Positions 26,101 through 38,100 of a DNA stretch of 64,000 bases are shown here, piece by piece. The position numbers and the translations under genes are program-made. Each line of letters opens with the position of its first letter. Position 1 is the first letter of the stretch. Under the pieces are notes generated by a model, which saw nothing but the letters and a program-made list of their open reading frames with translations, did not search any database and was not told the DNA's origin. Source of the stretch: Opisthocomus hoazin (Eukaryota > Chordata > Aves > Opisthocomiformes > Opisthocomidae); the NCBI RefSeq assembly GCF_030867145.1, contig NC_134420.1, positions 43,730,912 through 43,794,911 of the forward strand. The letters are read 5' to 3'.

Positions 26101-29100
26101 GGTTGCATCAAATCTGTTAACTTTTCAGAAATTTAGCTTTCACCCTGGCCAACCAAGGGTGAAACTGAAGAATGGCTTTATCCTGATACCCTGTTCATGT
26201 GATACTTGAATATTAGGAAGTGTGCTTTTTTGGGGGTGGTGGGGACACTGAGGTGATAGAATTCATTTAATGCTTTCTTTTGCCTGTCCTGTGATAAAGT
26301 GCACGTAATTATAAAAATTAAAAACATGCAACAAAGGCAGTCCCAGACTATAATACCTGGCCTGCACATTACAAAGTACTAGGATCCTGCTAAAGAAAGT
26401 ACAGACTGGCAGTACTTGTTGGCGGGGAGGGATGAAGGACGTGTACCAGTTCACATAGGACGTAAAAGGGCTTCAGTGAAATAATCAATTATAAATGCCT
26501 ATTAATGTTTGCGGGCAGTAATTGCTAAGTAAAAGGGAAGCAAAATATTCCTTCCACTTCCTTTCATGCCATGATCTTTATTTATTTGCTCTGCTGTTGT
26601 AAAATGTCCGTTTGTAACAGATCTTATTGTGTGTATGGGTGGTGTTGTGTTGGTTGCTCTGTGTGTTCTCACTTGGTATAAAGCATGCAGAATGAAATGG
26701 TGCTGATATCTTTAAAGGGTGGTTGCTGTGCTTGGAACATTAGCATCTGAAAAAAGTGGCAAACTTAGGATTTCTTATGTAATTAAAATTCTGTCTCCTT
26801 AGGCTTATACGCTGTACCCTGGATAAAGCTGTGTATTTCCATAGAGACTCGCTGCATGTGCTTATACAGCCAGCTATCAAATTGAGTACTTTCTGCATTC
26901 AAGTACCTGGTGTACAAATACAGACGTCATTTAGATTATTGTTTAAGAGAGGAGAGTACTTGGTTTTATTTGTTGGATTTCTGTTTTATTGTTTTATTTT
27001 TTTAAGTCAAAGGCTTATTCTCTTGTCTAATAAGTAGATAACTGAACCCTCTCATGTATCATCAGTGGAGTTTGATTTCCTGATACAACTTGAAGTATTC
27101 TTGCATTCTCTTTGGACTTTGGTGCTTTGGACCCTGTTGAGGGTATATATCGTATAGGTTGTGTTTACCTGTAACAGATTTATTTTTTGCTCTACATTCT
27201 GCATTGGAAATGCATTATGCAGTATGAACACAAAAGGGACTCTGTGGTGCTCTCCATATCTCTTCTCTTTTCCTTTTTCTGTGATGTAGGTCATATGTCA
27301 TTCACAGATGCTAGTTGACTTTTTGCTTTCCAAAGGAGATCAGGTAAAAATTTGATTCTCCATTTTTTTTTCTCATTGCCTGAAAAATTGATTAGATAAT
27401 TTTGCACTTCTTACATGTTTTGCTTTGTATTTTACTAATCCATACCAAATTTAAATCCATGTCATGAACCACAGGTAAGAAACAAGTTGCCCAGTCAATT
27501 TCATATGGTCATACAAATTAAAATTCTGGGAATGGAAGAATTTAAGAGCATATTCAGTCAGATTAATTTTGTTCATATATAGATTTCAGTGACTGTAGAT
27601 ATTTTGGGTGTACAGCTGAGAATTCACGATAAACTTTTGTCTTAACGTGTTTTGATTGTTGTTAAAAATATGGAATTCAGTGTAATAGAACGCAATTGGA
27701 GGATTTCCCTGAATTGCAATTGCTGCTGTTGACCTGTAAGCATTAATATTTTGGTTGCTAAAATGTATTCTTCCTGCTTCTGTGTGGAATGTACAAACAA
27801 GTATTATCAGGATTTAGGAACATGCTGTATTTTTTAACTGACAGAATATGAATTTACATATTTCAAAAGCTTTGCACATTACAAAAGTCTACTGAGAAAC
27901 TCATGTAGTAATTCAGTATGAGTGATAAGAGGATAAAATTTTTATTTCAGGAATTCTGTTCACTCCTCTGTGCACTTTTAATTCATGACTTGATGAAACT
28001 GTAGAGTAACAACAATGAAAGTGGTGGCAAAGTAGCTGGCATAAAGATGATTTGGTTGTGAGAATAGGAATTTGGAGGAATAGGAAGCTTTAATTGCGAA
28101 CTTCAAGGATTCCTATAATGAGTGACAGATAGGATAGGCTTGCAAGGAAGTGATCCATCATAGGTGTGTATATACATGTATAGATATAAAAATATGTATG
28201 ACCCTTGTGTTTTGGTAAAATGAGGTTTAGTGTTATTTTTAGATTTCATACTATGTTTTCAAGAAGAACAAACATTGTTTTCTACAGTAATTGAGCAAAC
28301 CCAGGCAGTTGTGTGTTAATGATGTGCATTAACAATGTATACATAACAATCAGTAAGCCAATTAAAAACATTTTTCTTAATAGCATAGCAATCAAAATTT
28401 ATATTTAAAGTCTATTATTGTCTCCAATGTGAGGCCTGGATTTGAAAATGAGGAGTAATGTCATCCTTCATTAAATCTGTAGAGTAATCCTGGGAGGTTC
28501 TGAGCACTCTTGTACTCTGTGATTTCTATTGCTTTTCTCACATTTAGCAATTGAAAAGGGATTAGGGATGCCTGGTACCATACAGAATAAATCCGTGCAG
28601 CAATTATTACTTCTGAATAGAAATTATGATAGTTATGCTATAGTTTAAGTTTTCAAAAGGAGTTAAGAGCTCTTAGTGAGGACAGAGTCTGTGTAAATGG
28701 AAGATAACCCATTACTTTTATTTTGCAAACTGCAGTACATTGGGAAGTCTGTTAACATTTAATAGAATATCACTCAAAATACTTTAACTAAATAGTCAGG
28801 GAAATATTGGTTAATAAGTTCACAACTGAATTTAATTAGCTAATGGAGGATTGTTGAACTATGGAATAAGTATTAACATCGGCTACAGTACATACACAGG
28901 ACAACGCTTGTAGCACAAGTACTGAAAGCATTACTTCTACTCTTTCTCTGAATAATTTATTTAAAAGCCACTTGCTGGCTTAGTATGCTACATCATTTAG
29001 TTTTTTTCCTTTTTTTTTTTAAGTGTATCATTTAAACTAGTTGGCAGAGAGTAAAAGCTATTATAATGCCAAAAAGATATTGCCATTTTGCCAGATAAAT

Positions 29101-32100
29101 ATAACATTTCTGCACTTAATTTAAATGATTATGAAGGTTTTAGTTGGCTTTTTTCTTTATGACAGTTGAGTGCTCTTTTAATATTTCAAAGCTTTGTCAC
29201 TATTTTATGATTGTCTCAGTGTCTTTTTTATTTCCTAATAAAATCGTATGTTCAGATGATCAATAGCAGGCATCCGTTTTAAAAATTTGGAATAAAGAGT
29301 AATTTCTGAGGGAAAGCTAGCAGCAGTTGTGTCCAGCCCCATTGAGGCTAATATTGCAAGAGCTATAGAAATGAAATTATGAGAAAATTCTAAAGTCAGA
29401 AATGGACACAAACATTTTTACACTGGGCCACACTTACATGTCTACTACTGTTTAGACTGGTAGCAGAATCTCGTAACAGAAAGTGATAATTTAAAATATA
29501 ATCTGTTCTGACTGGTTAAAAGACGTCTGCTTGGAAACAGCTGTATCAAGGGATTGTGGTACATCCATTTGTGGATTATAAAGAGAAAATTTGAAGTAGA
29601 GTAGTTAAATAGAGAAAATGTTACATGGATAAGGTAGCTATTGAGGTAATCATGAAGAATTTTCTTGATCATACAGAAGTGTTTAATTCTAAACTTACAG
29701 CTTGTATTCTCAAACACAGTTGTCTTTATCATGCTTTACCATTGGAACTGCATCACGATTAATTTAAATAAAACCTAAAATTTATTCTTTCAAAAAAGTC
29801 ATAGTTTGCTACTGCCCATTACCTCTTGATTTGTGAACAAGTGATTTTTAGATTGCTTATAGTGTAGTGATGTGCTCTACTGATTCTATTTTGAAAGAAG
29901 TCTGAACTGAAACTCTGTGTTTTACTCTTGGTGATGTCTTACCCCGTTTTATCTGGATGGCTGAAGTAAAGTAGTCTGATGTGTCTTCCATATGACAGAA
30001 TAATAATTCAGAATGTTACAATTAGTTGTGGTTTATATTTTGGAGGCTCTTTCATGTGTGATGAGGTAGTTGAAAATAAGAATTGTCAAGTATTAACTAT
30101 TTTATTCTGAACATTGACTATTGCCCTCAAACCTATAACAGTTAGTCTCAAACTGGATTAATTCAGCTATTTTTGAGTTCACTTGTGGAAAAATTGGTGA
30201 CATTTACTTGGAGGGGAAAGGAGGTGGAGGATACCCATCTCCTCAAGGAATGCAATTGTTAGCTGCTGTTTATAAAACAGAAAACCACTAGACAATTAAT
30301 TAAGATTTTATTCTTCATTATACATAAATTCATACTTAGAATTACAAAAAAAATAAGGTAAAAAGTCTAAAATCAGAATGTAGTGTAGTAATTAAAGCTT
30401 CTTACTGAGAGCAGTCTTTTTTGGATAAGTGGCAAATCAAATTTTACTAAATGCTATTGCAATATAAATTACTGAAACTGTAACCTGAAAAAATACATTT
30501 CAAGTACTTGAAAGCGGAAATGTGTTACTCTTCATGTTGTTAATCCTGCAGTGCAGTAATTATAAATGTTTTTGTATGGATTATGGCTAGCAAATATTCA
30601 TTACATTACAAAGTTTACTGTTAGAGATACAAATGGTTTGTCTGGTTCAACTTTTATACAGATTGCAACTAAATTGCACCATGGTTTTATTATAGTAACA
30701 TGATAGATACACATTTCGTTGTACATACATAAACGAAAGAAATTATTTGGGTTTTTGTTTGTACACTCAACACATTTACCTTTTTCCTTATTTCAGAGGA
30801 ATAAATGTTTCCATCCCTCTCTGCTAGAAGTAAAATTAAAGAACTGTAACTAATTCTGAATTTTCTCAATATTTTTACCTTGCAACTTCACTTTCATTTT
30901 TTTTTCTCTGTGAGTTTCTTGCTATATTTTCACTCTTTACTTGCCCTTCTCTACAGGACAATGGAGTGGCTTTTCAGAATAAAGTAATGAAGCTGAATAC
31001 ATCAAAAATAGAAAAAAAAAAATTTAATCCTTTCCCTATAGTGGCCAGAGGCTAAAAGTGACAATAAGAGTTTAAAAGGTAGCGTCTCTTTCCTTTGCTT
31101 TAGTTCATGGTCAGAATCTGTAAAGTACGTAGAACTTCAGTTTACAAGTGGTGAAATCAGAATAAAATCACAGAAGGATGTATGAAGGGATTTATATGAA
31201 ATACAGAAGGGAATACTTAATATACACAGAAAGACTTTTTTTGAAAGTGGAGAATCAACAAGTTTACTGTAGTTTTCAGGAGTGGAGCTTTTTTTTTTTA
31301 ATTACACATAATCCTTTCAATGTTTTTGTCTTCTGTGTCTTTTCAACTACGTTTCTTTTTTTGGGTCTTGATTGCAATATTTAACCAAAAGAGGCTGAAC
31401 CGACTCAAATGTATTGAGTTCCATAGCTTTACTATGAAAGTCCCTAGTTAACTAGAATGTTTTTTGAAGTGAGGTCTTGAACTGAAGGTAACGTGTCGGC
31501 CCCTTGAGTTCCTGCTTCTCCCTGTTCTGACTTACCGTTACCTGTCGCGCTGTTATGGGACTGATTTGGGCAGTCCCCCTCGCACAGAAGCAAGTCAGTG
31601 CTTCAGAGACCATGAGCCTTGCCAGAGGTTTTGTGTGTCAGGACAGAAGCCTTCAGCTGAATGTTGCAATAGTCTATTTCATTCCTTGTGGGTATAATAA
31701 ACTAGAAGAACCCACCCCAATTAGTCTAATAAAGCTTATGAGCCACTATAAATACACTTCTTTGGTTCCATGGGATCTGAGGGCTTTTCCAAATGTGGGT
31801 TATTTTAGTGATTGTGAGGATTTCAGGACAGGGTTTAGCAGAAACGGTAGTGTTGGGTTGACTGTGGGGCTTAATGATCTTAGAGGGCTTTTCCGACCTT
31901 AATGATTCTATTATTCTGTTCTGTGATTCCTTGAAGATGTTTGTGTTGGAAGGTAATGGCAAGATACTTAAAACTAGTCTTGTGATTTTATTCCAAACCT
32001 TAGAAGTCAGCAATGCTTTCAAGTGTAACAAAGATATGGCTAAATCACAGTGTTGCCTAGTTGTGCCAGACTAGCTTTTGAAGTATAGTCTTCCAGCAAG

Positions 32101-35100
32101 CAATTAGTTCTTTTGCTTTTAGGTGGGACTGATAATGTCATATCTGCAAAACAGTCCCGTTAATGAAAAAGCTTTTACTGCAGTCTATCAGGAGGAAAAA
32201 AAAAGGAGAAAATCTGCTCAAGTAATGGGATTAGTAGACTGACTACATATGAGAAGCAAATCTTTTGGAAAAAGCCAAGTTTCTTTATGCATTTGTTTCT
32301 TAAAGTTGATCTGTGAGCATTGAATAATGCTCTTCGAGTCTTGTTGCTAGTTTGTTTTGGCTTAAGTATTTGTGGTATCTTTGTGGTTAGACAACACCGT
32401 TAGTGCAGGGTGTAATTGGAAATGCAGCCTTCCTTGTGTGGAGCTCTTCAAGCTTAAAATACAAGTTGCAGTAGTTCTGGGGCAATCTTGCAGATAAACT
32501 TACAACACGGTGTGAAATCAGTCTTGAAGTCTCAATTAGTCTGTCACTTGCCGTAGAAGATTCTGGGATTCTGGCATAAGCACTTAAAACAACAATTACA
32601 GATAAAAGAGTGATTAAAAATTTGTGGCTCTGACTAACTTTCTTTTGGTGACAGCATCTTTCATACTCTGATACAGGTTGGTGTCTCCGTGTTTTATTGT
32701 GGGGCGTTCTGGGTCCCTGTTGCTATGTGTCCCCATCCCCTCTGCTGCCTTTCTTTTCCCTTTAGTGCACTGTGGGTGGAATTCACTAGCCTTTGCTTAG
32801 GAAACTAGTACTGCTTAAACATTCTGGAGTTTGGAATATATCTGCCTGTTCAGAAGGTACGGCTCTACCCTGTGCCTTCTGTCAAATCTGCTAGCCCTGT
32901 ACAAATCTCAGCTCCCTCAGGCATCCAGAGTGGCAGAAGACGTCTATATTTACACAAGTAAAGCCCGACCTTTTTGTTACTCTTCCTGTCCTATGCCCCC
33001 TTTCTTCTTTTGCCCCCTTCCTTCTTTCCCCCTGATGTTGTTGGAAATCTTTATGTTCAACTGGGTACAATCTGAAGCCTTTGTGTCCTTGACTGGAACC
33101 TGGATCCTCCCATTACAGAACATTGATCTTGGGAGATGACTTTCAAAATAAACAGCTAATAAGTTCCTTATACTTCTACATAGCGGCAGCCATATGTGAA
33201 TTACTGTTTTCTGTGATTAACAGAAAGTGCTGTGTAAGCTGGAGTCCTAACTTAGACTGTGATAAAGTATCCCGTGGTCACTGCAGCGTGAAATTGTGTG
33301 CAATTAGATATCAGATGATGCAAAAGTTTTTTGAGATTTTACAAGTGACCATGCTTAAAAATTTGTTTCAGCTTGTCTGTATGTATGGCATTTAATTGAG
33401 TTTGTCTCGGATAATATTGTTTAATGTACTAGAATCCACAGACTGTTTTGCAGTGTCTCTCTCTGGCTAGCGTGGTGGCTGTGTGTTTTGTTGTGCCATA
33501 GGTCTTCTGTGTTTCAGTCAGTGAGACATCACTGAGATGCGAGGAGATGGAGATAGCAATTTGTCATGAAAACTGCAGCTGATGAAGAGCTGTGCAAACA
33601 GCAGCAGAACCTTTAGCTTTTGTGTAAACTATGAGGAAGTATCAGCTTGCTCAAATTTTGATAAAGGTATGCAGGAGAGTTACGGTATGGGGTTTATTTA
33701 AATAACATACTATGAAAGGTGAAGGAATACTGAAACTTATGAGCTATTCAGAGATACACTTTTAAAGCTGCTTTTTTAATGCTTGAATGTAAGATGCTAA
33801 AATGTTATTTGGAGACTTAGACATTATACACAATATGTAGTGTAACTTTCTACAGCTTTTTTGGTTGTACACTTGCCGCGTTTCAGCATCCATGCAGGGA
33901 CAGGAATGACTCTCGCACATTGATGCAATGCACAGTCGATTCGATTTATTGCTCCGCTTGCGTGGTTATATACATTTTTCATATCTGCACACGCGATCAC
34001 GCTTATTCGCGTAGGCTACAGACATAAATCTCGCGCTGTTCATGCGCCCCACATTCCCTTATGACTGGTAACTATGCACTAACGCCAATAGCAACAGGCC
34101 GCCTCCACGTCCTTGAACACATCTTGTTTTTGCTAACCCACATCATGTGCACTATCAGAACTTTCTCAATGGCTGTTCTTAGCTGTCCTTTCCAGTGACC
34201 TGTCCAGTTATGCGAACTGTTTTGCCTAAGCGGCCTAGTCATGCTAACTCTCAAGCCACATCAACCCCAACATGTTCCCCTTTCTCTTTTCAAAAAAAGC
34301 TAAGCTATCTTATCATTGCCTTAAAAACATTTGCTCAATTGGTGTTAGTTGCATCACAAAATTTTTTTTTACAGTTGTCTCTAATGCCTTTTGTGTTATG
34401 CGTATTATAATCACTGCTTGCTCTACATCTCCCCCTTTTTTATTTAATGAATTTAAAGCAAGTGCAACATTGACACACCTAAGCATCACTATTGGCTTTA
34501 TGGTCCAGTAACAGCCCCGCTACAGTGCAACACTCAAACACAAGAACATAAATGCTAATAAAAAGACATATAGATGTGAAGTGCATACCATAACCTGTAT
34601 TCATATTAATCACCTAGGCTAAAATCAATGTATCTAAGGGTATAACTCATTAACTATATACAATACCTGCAGAACTCACCAAACCAAAGACGCAAAGGCA
34701 GTTACTTAGTCCAGACAAATCCGTTACATCACAGAAACCAAATAAATCCATCAGAACATAGAAATACAAACACTATGACAACAAACACACAAAATCACAC
34801 ATTTATAATCGTGACCGCACAAGCACACCAAGTTTTCAACATAAATCCAAATGTTGCAAAGACTTATGTGTTTTGTTTTTTTTTTTTTCAATGCAAAGAC
34901 TCATAAACAGACAAGGATTTACAATAACATTCAACATTTAACAAATTCCCAAGCCTCAGTTTCAGGAAGAGTACTCTCTTTTCAATTCTGTTTTAGGAAG
35001 GGCACTTTCCCTTCCCCCCAGGGATATAGCCCAATGCTGTGAAGCTTTCACTACAACTAACAGGCAGGCAACAGGAAACAATACTGGAAGAATGCCTTTG

Positions 35101-38100
35101 TCTTATTAATGGGCTCTGCTCAGAACTTTTTGGTCCAGGGATCAGAGGTTCTCCCTGAGAATCCCTCGGTGCCGGCTGGAGGTCCTGCGATCCCTTGGAC
35201 CATTGATGTTCAAGAGCAGCGTCCTACCTGGGTACCCAAAATCTATTACCAGAAAGCAGCAAAATAATTCACTCTCCAAAACTTAACTCCGGAGCCCCAG
35301 AAAGCAGGCACTCTTGAGAACTCATTAGCATACATTAATATCATAATCAGCTAGAACAGTTTGCAGTGATAAGGATACAAGGAATTCTACTGCAGTAATT
35401 GAATTACACACATTTTTTCCAACCAAGTCCTTGAATGTCAGAAAGATGGTTCTTCCCGCGCTGCTTCTGGGCTGGCCGGGACGGGCCGGCACGCTGGGAT
35501 TTGGGGGGGGGGGCGGGTCCGGGCCGTGCTGCCGGTTGCCCGGGGGTGGGGCCGTGTGCCCCACCAGGTGTAAGGTTCGCTGACCTGACCTGTCTGGTGT
35601 GGTGATTGCTGGTGCTGCGGGCTGTGCTGTGTCTGAGGGGCTGTGCGGTTTTATGCTGCAATTCACCCTGCTTTCATCTCAGGTCGGGTACGCCAATTGC
35701 TGTAGAGGGACCCTGTTGTACACTTTCGGGGTGCTGGATTTTGCACCCCACTTCCCATTTCTCTGGATTTAAAGGATAGTCAGGTTCTGGCGGATTTACC
35801 TCCCGCATTTCTCGCGTTGGGTTAGGAATTTCATCGTATGTGGGGTTAAATATTTCAAAAGACCGCAGCTCTGTCCTTGCTTTTGAGATAACGGTGGAGG
35901 AGTAGTAGCCACTTTTAAGATAGTTTCTACGAGTTTTAGAGCATTTGAAGCTGTATGCACTGATTTCCAAGTAATGATTTCCTCAGGGATTTTAAACTGC
36001 AAGACTTTGTTCTTTCAGAATTCCCTGTAAAATCTTTCAGTTGAGCTTTTGTTCCTTTCAGCTGATCATGCTTTTGACAGCTCGAAAAACAGGGGCTAAT
36101 TGTCACTCCTCTTTGTTGCTGACCTGCACAGAGTCCCCGATTCTCTGCCACACATCCAAGTCAAACAACCGATCTGTCGTTGCTATCAGCTTTCGTCTGC
36201 GGTACCACAATAATAGTCCCGATATCTCTCCTTCAGTTAAACTTCACGTTGGCTCGATCCGCCAATTCCGGCAGGCTTTTCTGCGCCACCTTTTCCAACG
36301 CTGATACAGTGGAACCCATACTGCTGATGTTCACGCCCCCCCGGCATGCCGCGGATCCGCTCCTGCCTTTCTCGGGCAGCCTGGCTTACCTCGCCGGCTG
36401 ACAGTCCCCTGCCTTCTTCGGCTGCGGTATCACGTCGGGGTCATCACAATGCAGAGTTTCAGCATCCATGCAGGGACAGGAATGACTCTCACACATTGAT
36501 GCAATGCACAGTCGATTCGATTTATTGCTCCGCTTGCGTGGTTATATACATTTTTCATATCTGCACACGCGATCACGCTTATTCGCGTAGGCTACAGACA
36601 TAAATCTCGCGCTGTTCATGCGCCCCATATTCCCTTATGACTGGTAACTATGCACTAACGCTAATAGCAACAGGCCGCCTCCACGTCCTTGAACACATCT
36701 TGTTTTTGCTAACCCACACCATGTGCACTATCAGAACTTTCTCAATTGTTATTCTTAGCTGCCCTTTCCAGTGGCCTGTCCAGTTATGCGAACTGTTTTG
36801 CCTAAGCGACCTAGTCATGATAACTCTCAAGCTACATTAACCCCAACATATGCTGTTCGTGCCTCAGTTTGCTTTTTAAGTTTTAATAATTTCAAACGTA
36901 TTTGAGAGTTTCAAGGGAAAATACGTATCTTCAGGAATGCACTTAAACTGTGTAGATCTCCTAGATGTTTATCAGTTGTGCATTACACGCTTTCCAATAT
37001 TGGAGATGCTGTAAGTGGAGCCATGGCTCTGGTAGGGCATCTTAACTTGGGGGAACACAGCGTCGGTCTCCAAATCCACAGGATTCGTGAATAACCTAGA
37101 GCAAGTTTCACAGTCTGGGTCTTGATTCCCTCATTTGTAACATGGAATAATAATTCCCTACTTCAGAATCATGTTGTTAGGTAAAAATGTTCATTAGGGG
37201 TGTTACGGAAACGGGGCAAAAAAATGAAGAATCAGGAAAGAGATGCATTTAGAGCATAGTCTGGAGCTTGCAGTAGTGTCTGTGCTGGCAAACGCTTCTG
37301 CATTGGTAGTGTCTTTGGACACATTTGGAAATCTGTATGTAAAGGTCAGTTGGTTGTTTTTAACTGGAAAATAGTACAACTGTTTTACTTCTTGATAGCT
37401 ACAGATGTCGCATCTTTAAACAACTTATAAGCACTACCTTCCTGCTCGATGACCAAAATCCAGTTAAGACAGACAGGTGACTTTCAATATTAAGATTTTT
37501 TGAAGGCAAACAGTAAAAACAGTTATCATTCTAAGAAGTCTCTGATCTGCCATTATAGTGGCAAGTTCTGAAAACAGCTCAGTACAATAGGAAGTCTTTA
37601 ACAGGGAGGAAAAATCTGAGCTTCCCGAGTTTTCATCTCATGCTTGGATTTTTTTTTTGCCTTTGAGATGGTGGAAAAACCCCAACGCACCACTTGTTTC
37701 AGACACTTGAGAATTCTGACCAGCTCCTCTGCATTAGTGCTCACTCGGTCAGTGAGCTCAAAATAGATTTGCTAGGGTGTTGCGTGATCCACTGTACTCA
37801 TACCTAATAATTATAAGCTGCATTTACTTTTCTTAAACAGCATGATACCTCCTGAGGAGGTGTAGTATAACATCACAATCTTCTGCAGTAAGGATCTTTA
37901 CTTACCTGATGGGGTAAGACTGAACGTAAGCCTTTGCTTTCTCTAATGTGTCAGCAGACCTCTTCTGAAAACTAAGCCAAGAATTGAAATGTCTCCTTGT
38001 GCTTTAGCCCCAGCCGGCAAGCATAATGCAGCTGCTCACTCACACACACACACCCCCCCCCCCCCCCCCCCAGCAGAATGGGAAGAGAATTGGAAGAGTA

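Larger units (their letters stand above)
33874..36848 (-). mobile_element. Compact LTR endogenous retrovirus, tRNA-Trp primed, non-autonomous
   Basis: A 2,975-bp proviral copy with two direct 399-bp LTRs (TG...CA ends) around a 2,177-bp interior. Three signs give - strand orientation: AATAAA in the LTRs reads on the - strand, a tryptophan-tRNA primer site lies next to the right-hand LTR, and a polypurine tract adjoins the left-hand LTR. By my count the LTRs differ at about 15 of 399 positions (about 3.8%), so the insertion is fairly recent. Only a broken gag-like part is seen, with no reverse transcriptase, integrase or envelope that I recognise, so it must have been mobilised in trans. The flanks TACACT and TATGCT are a possible but imperfect 6-bp target duplication. 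It is antisense to NUBPL. Confidence 0.9.

Noticed and set aside
31555..31902. 115-codon + strand frame as a gene
   Set aside because: It ends inside an old CR1 tail, has no known domain, and lies within NUBPL intron 4.
34292..35324. Search for reverse transcriptase, integrase or envelope in the provirus interior
   Set aside because: No catalytic box or long frame was seen on either strand. The short frames here are interrupted and AT-rich.
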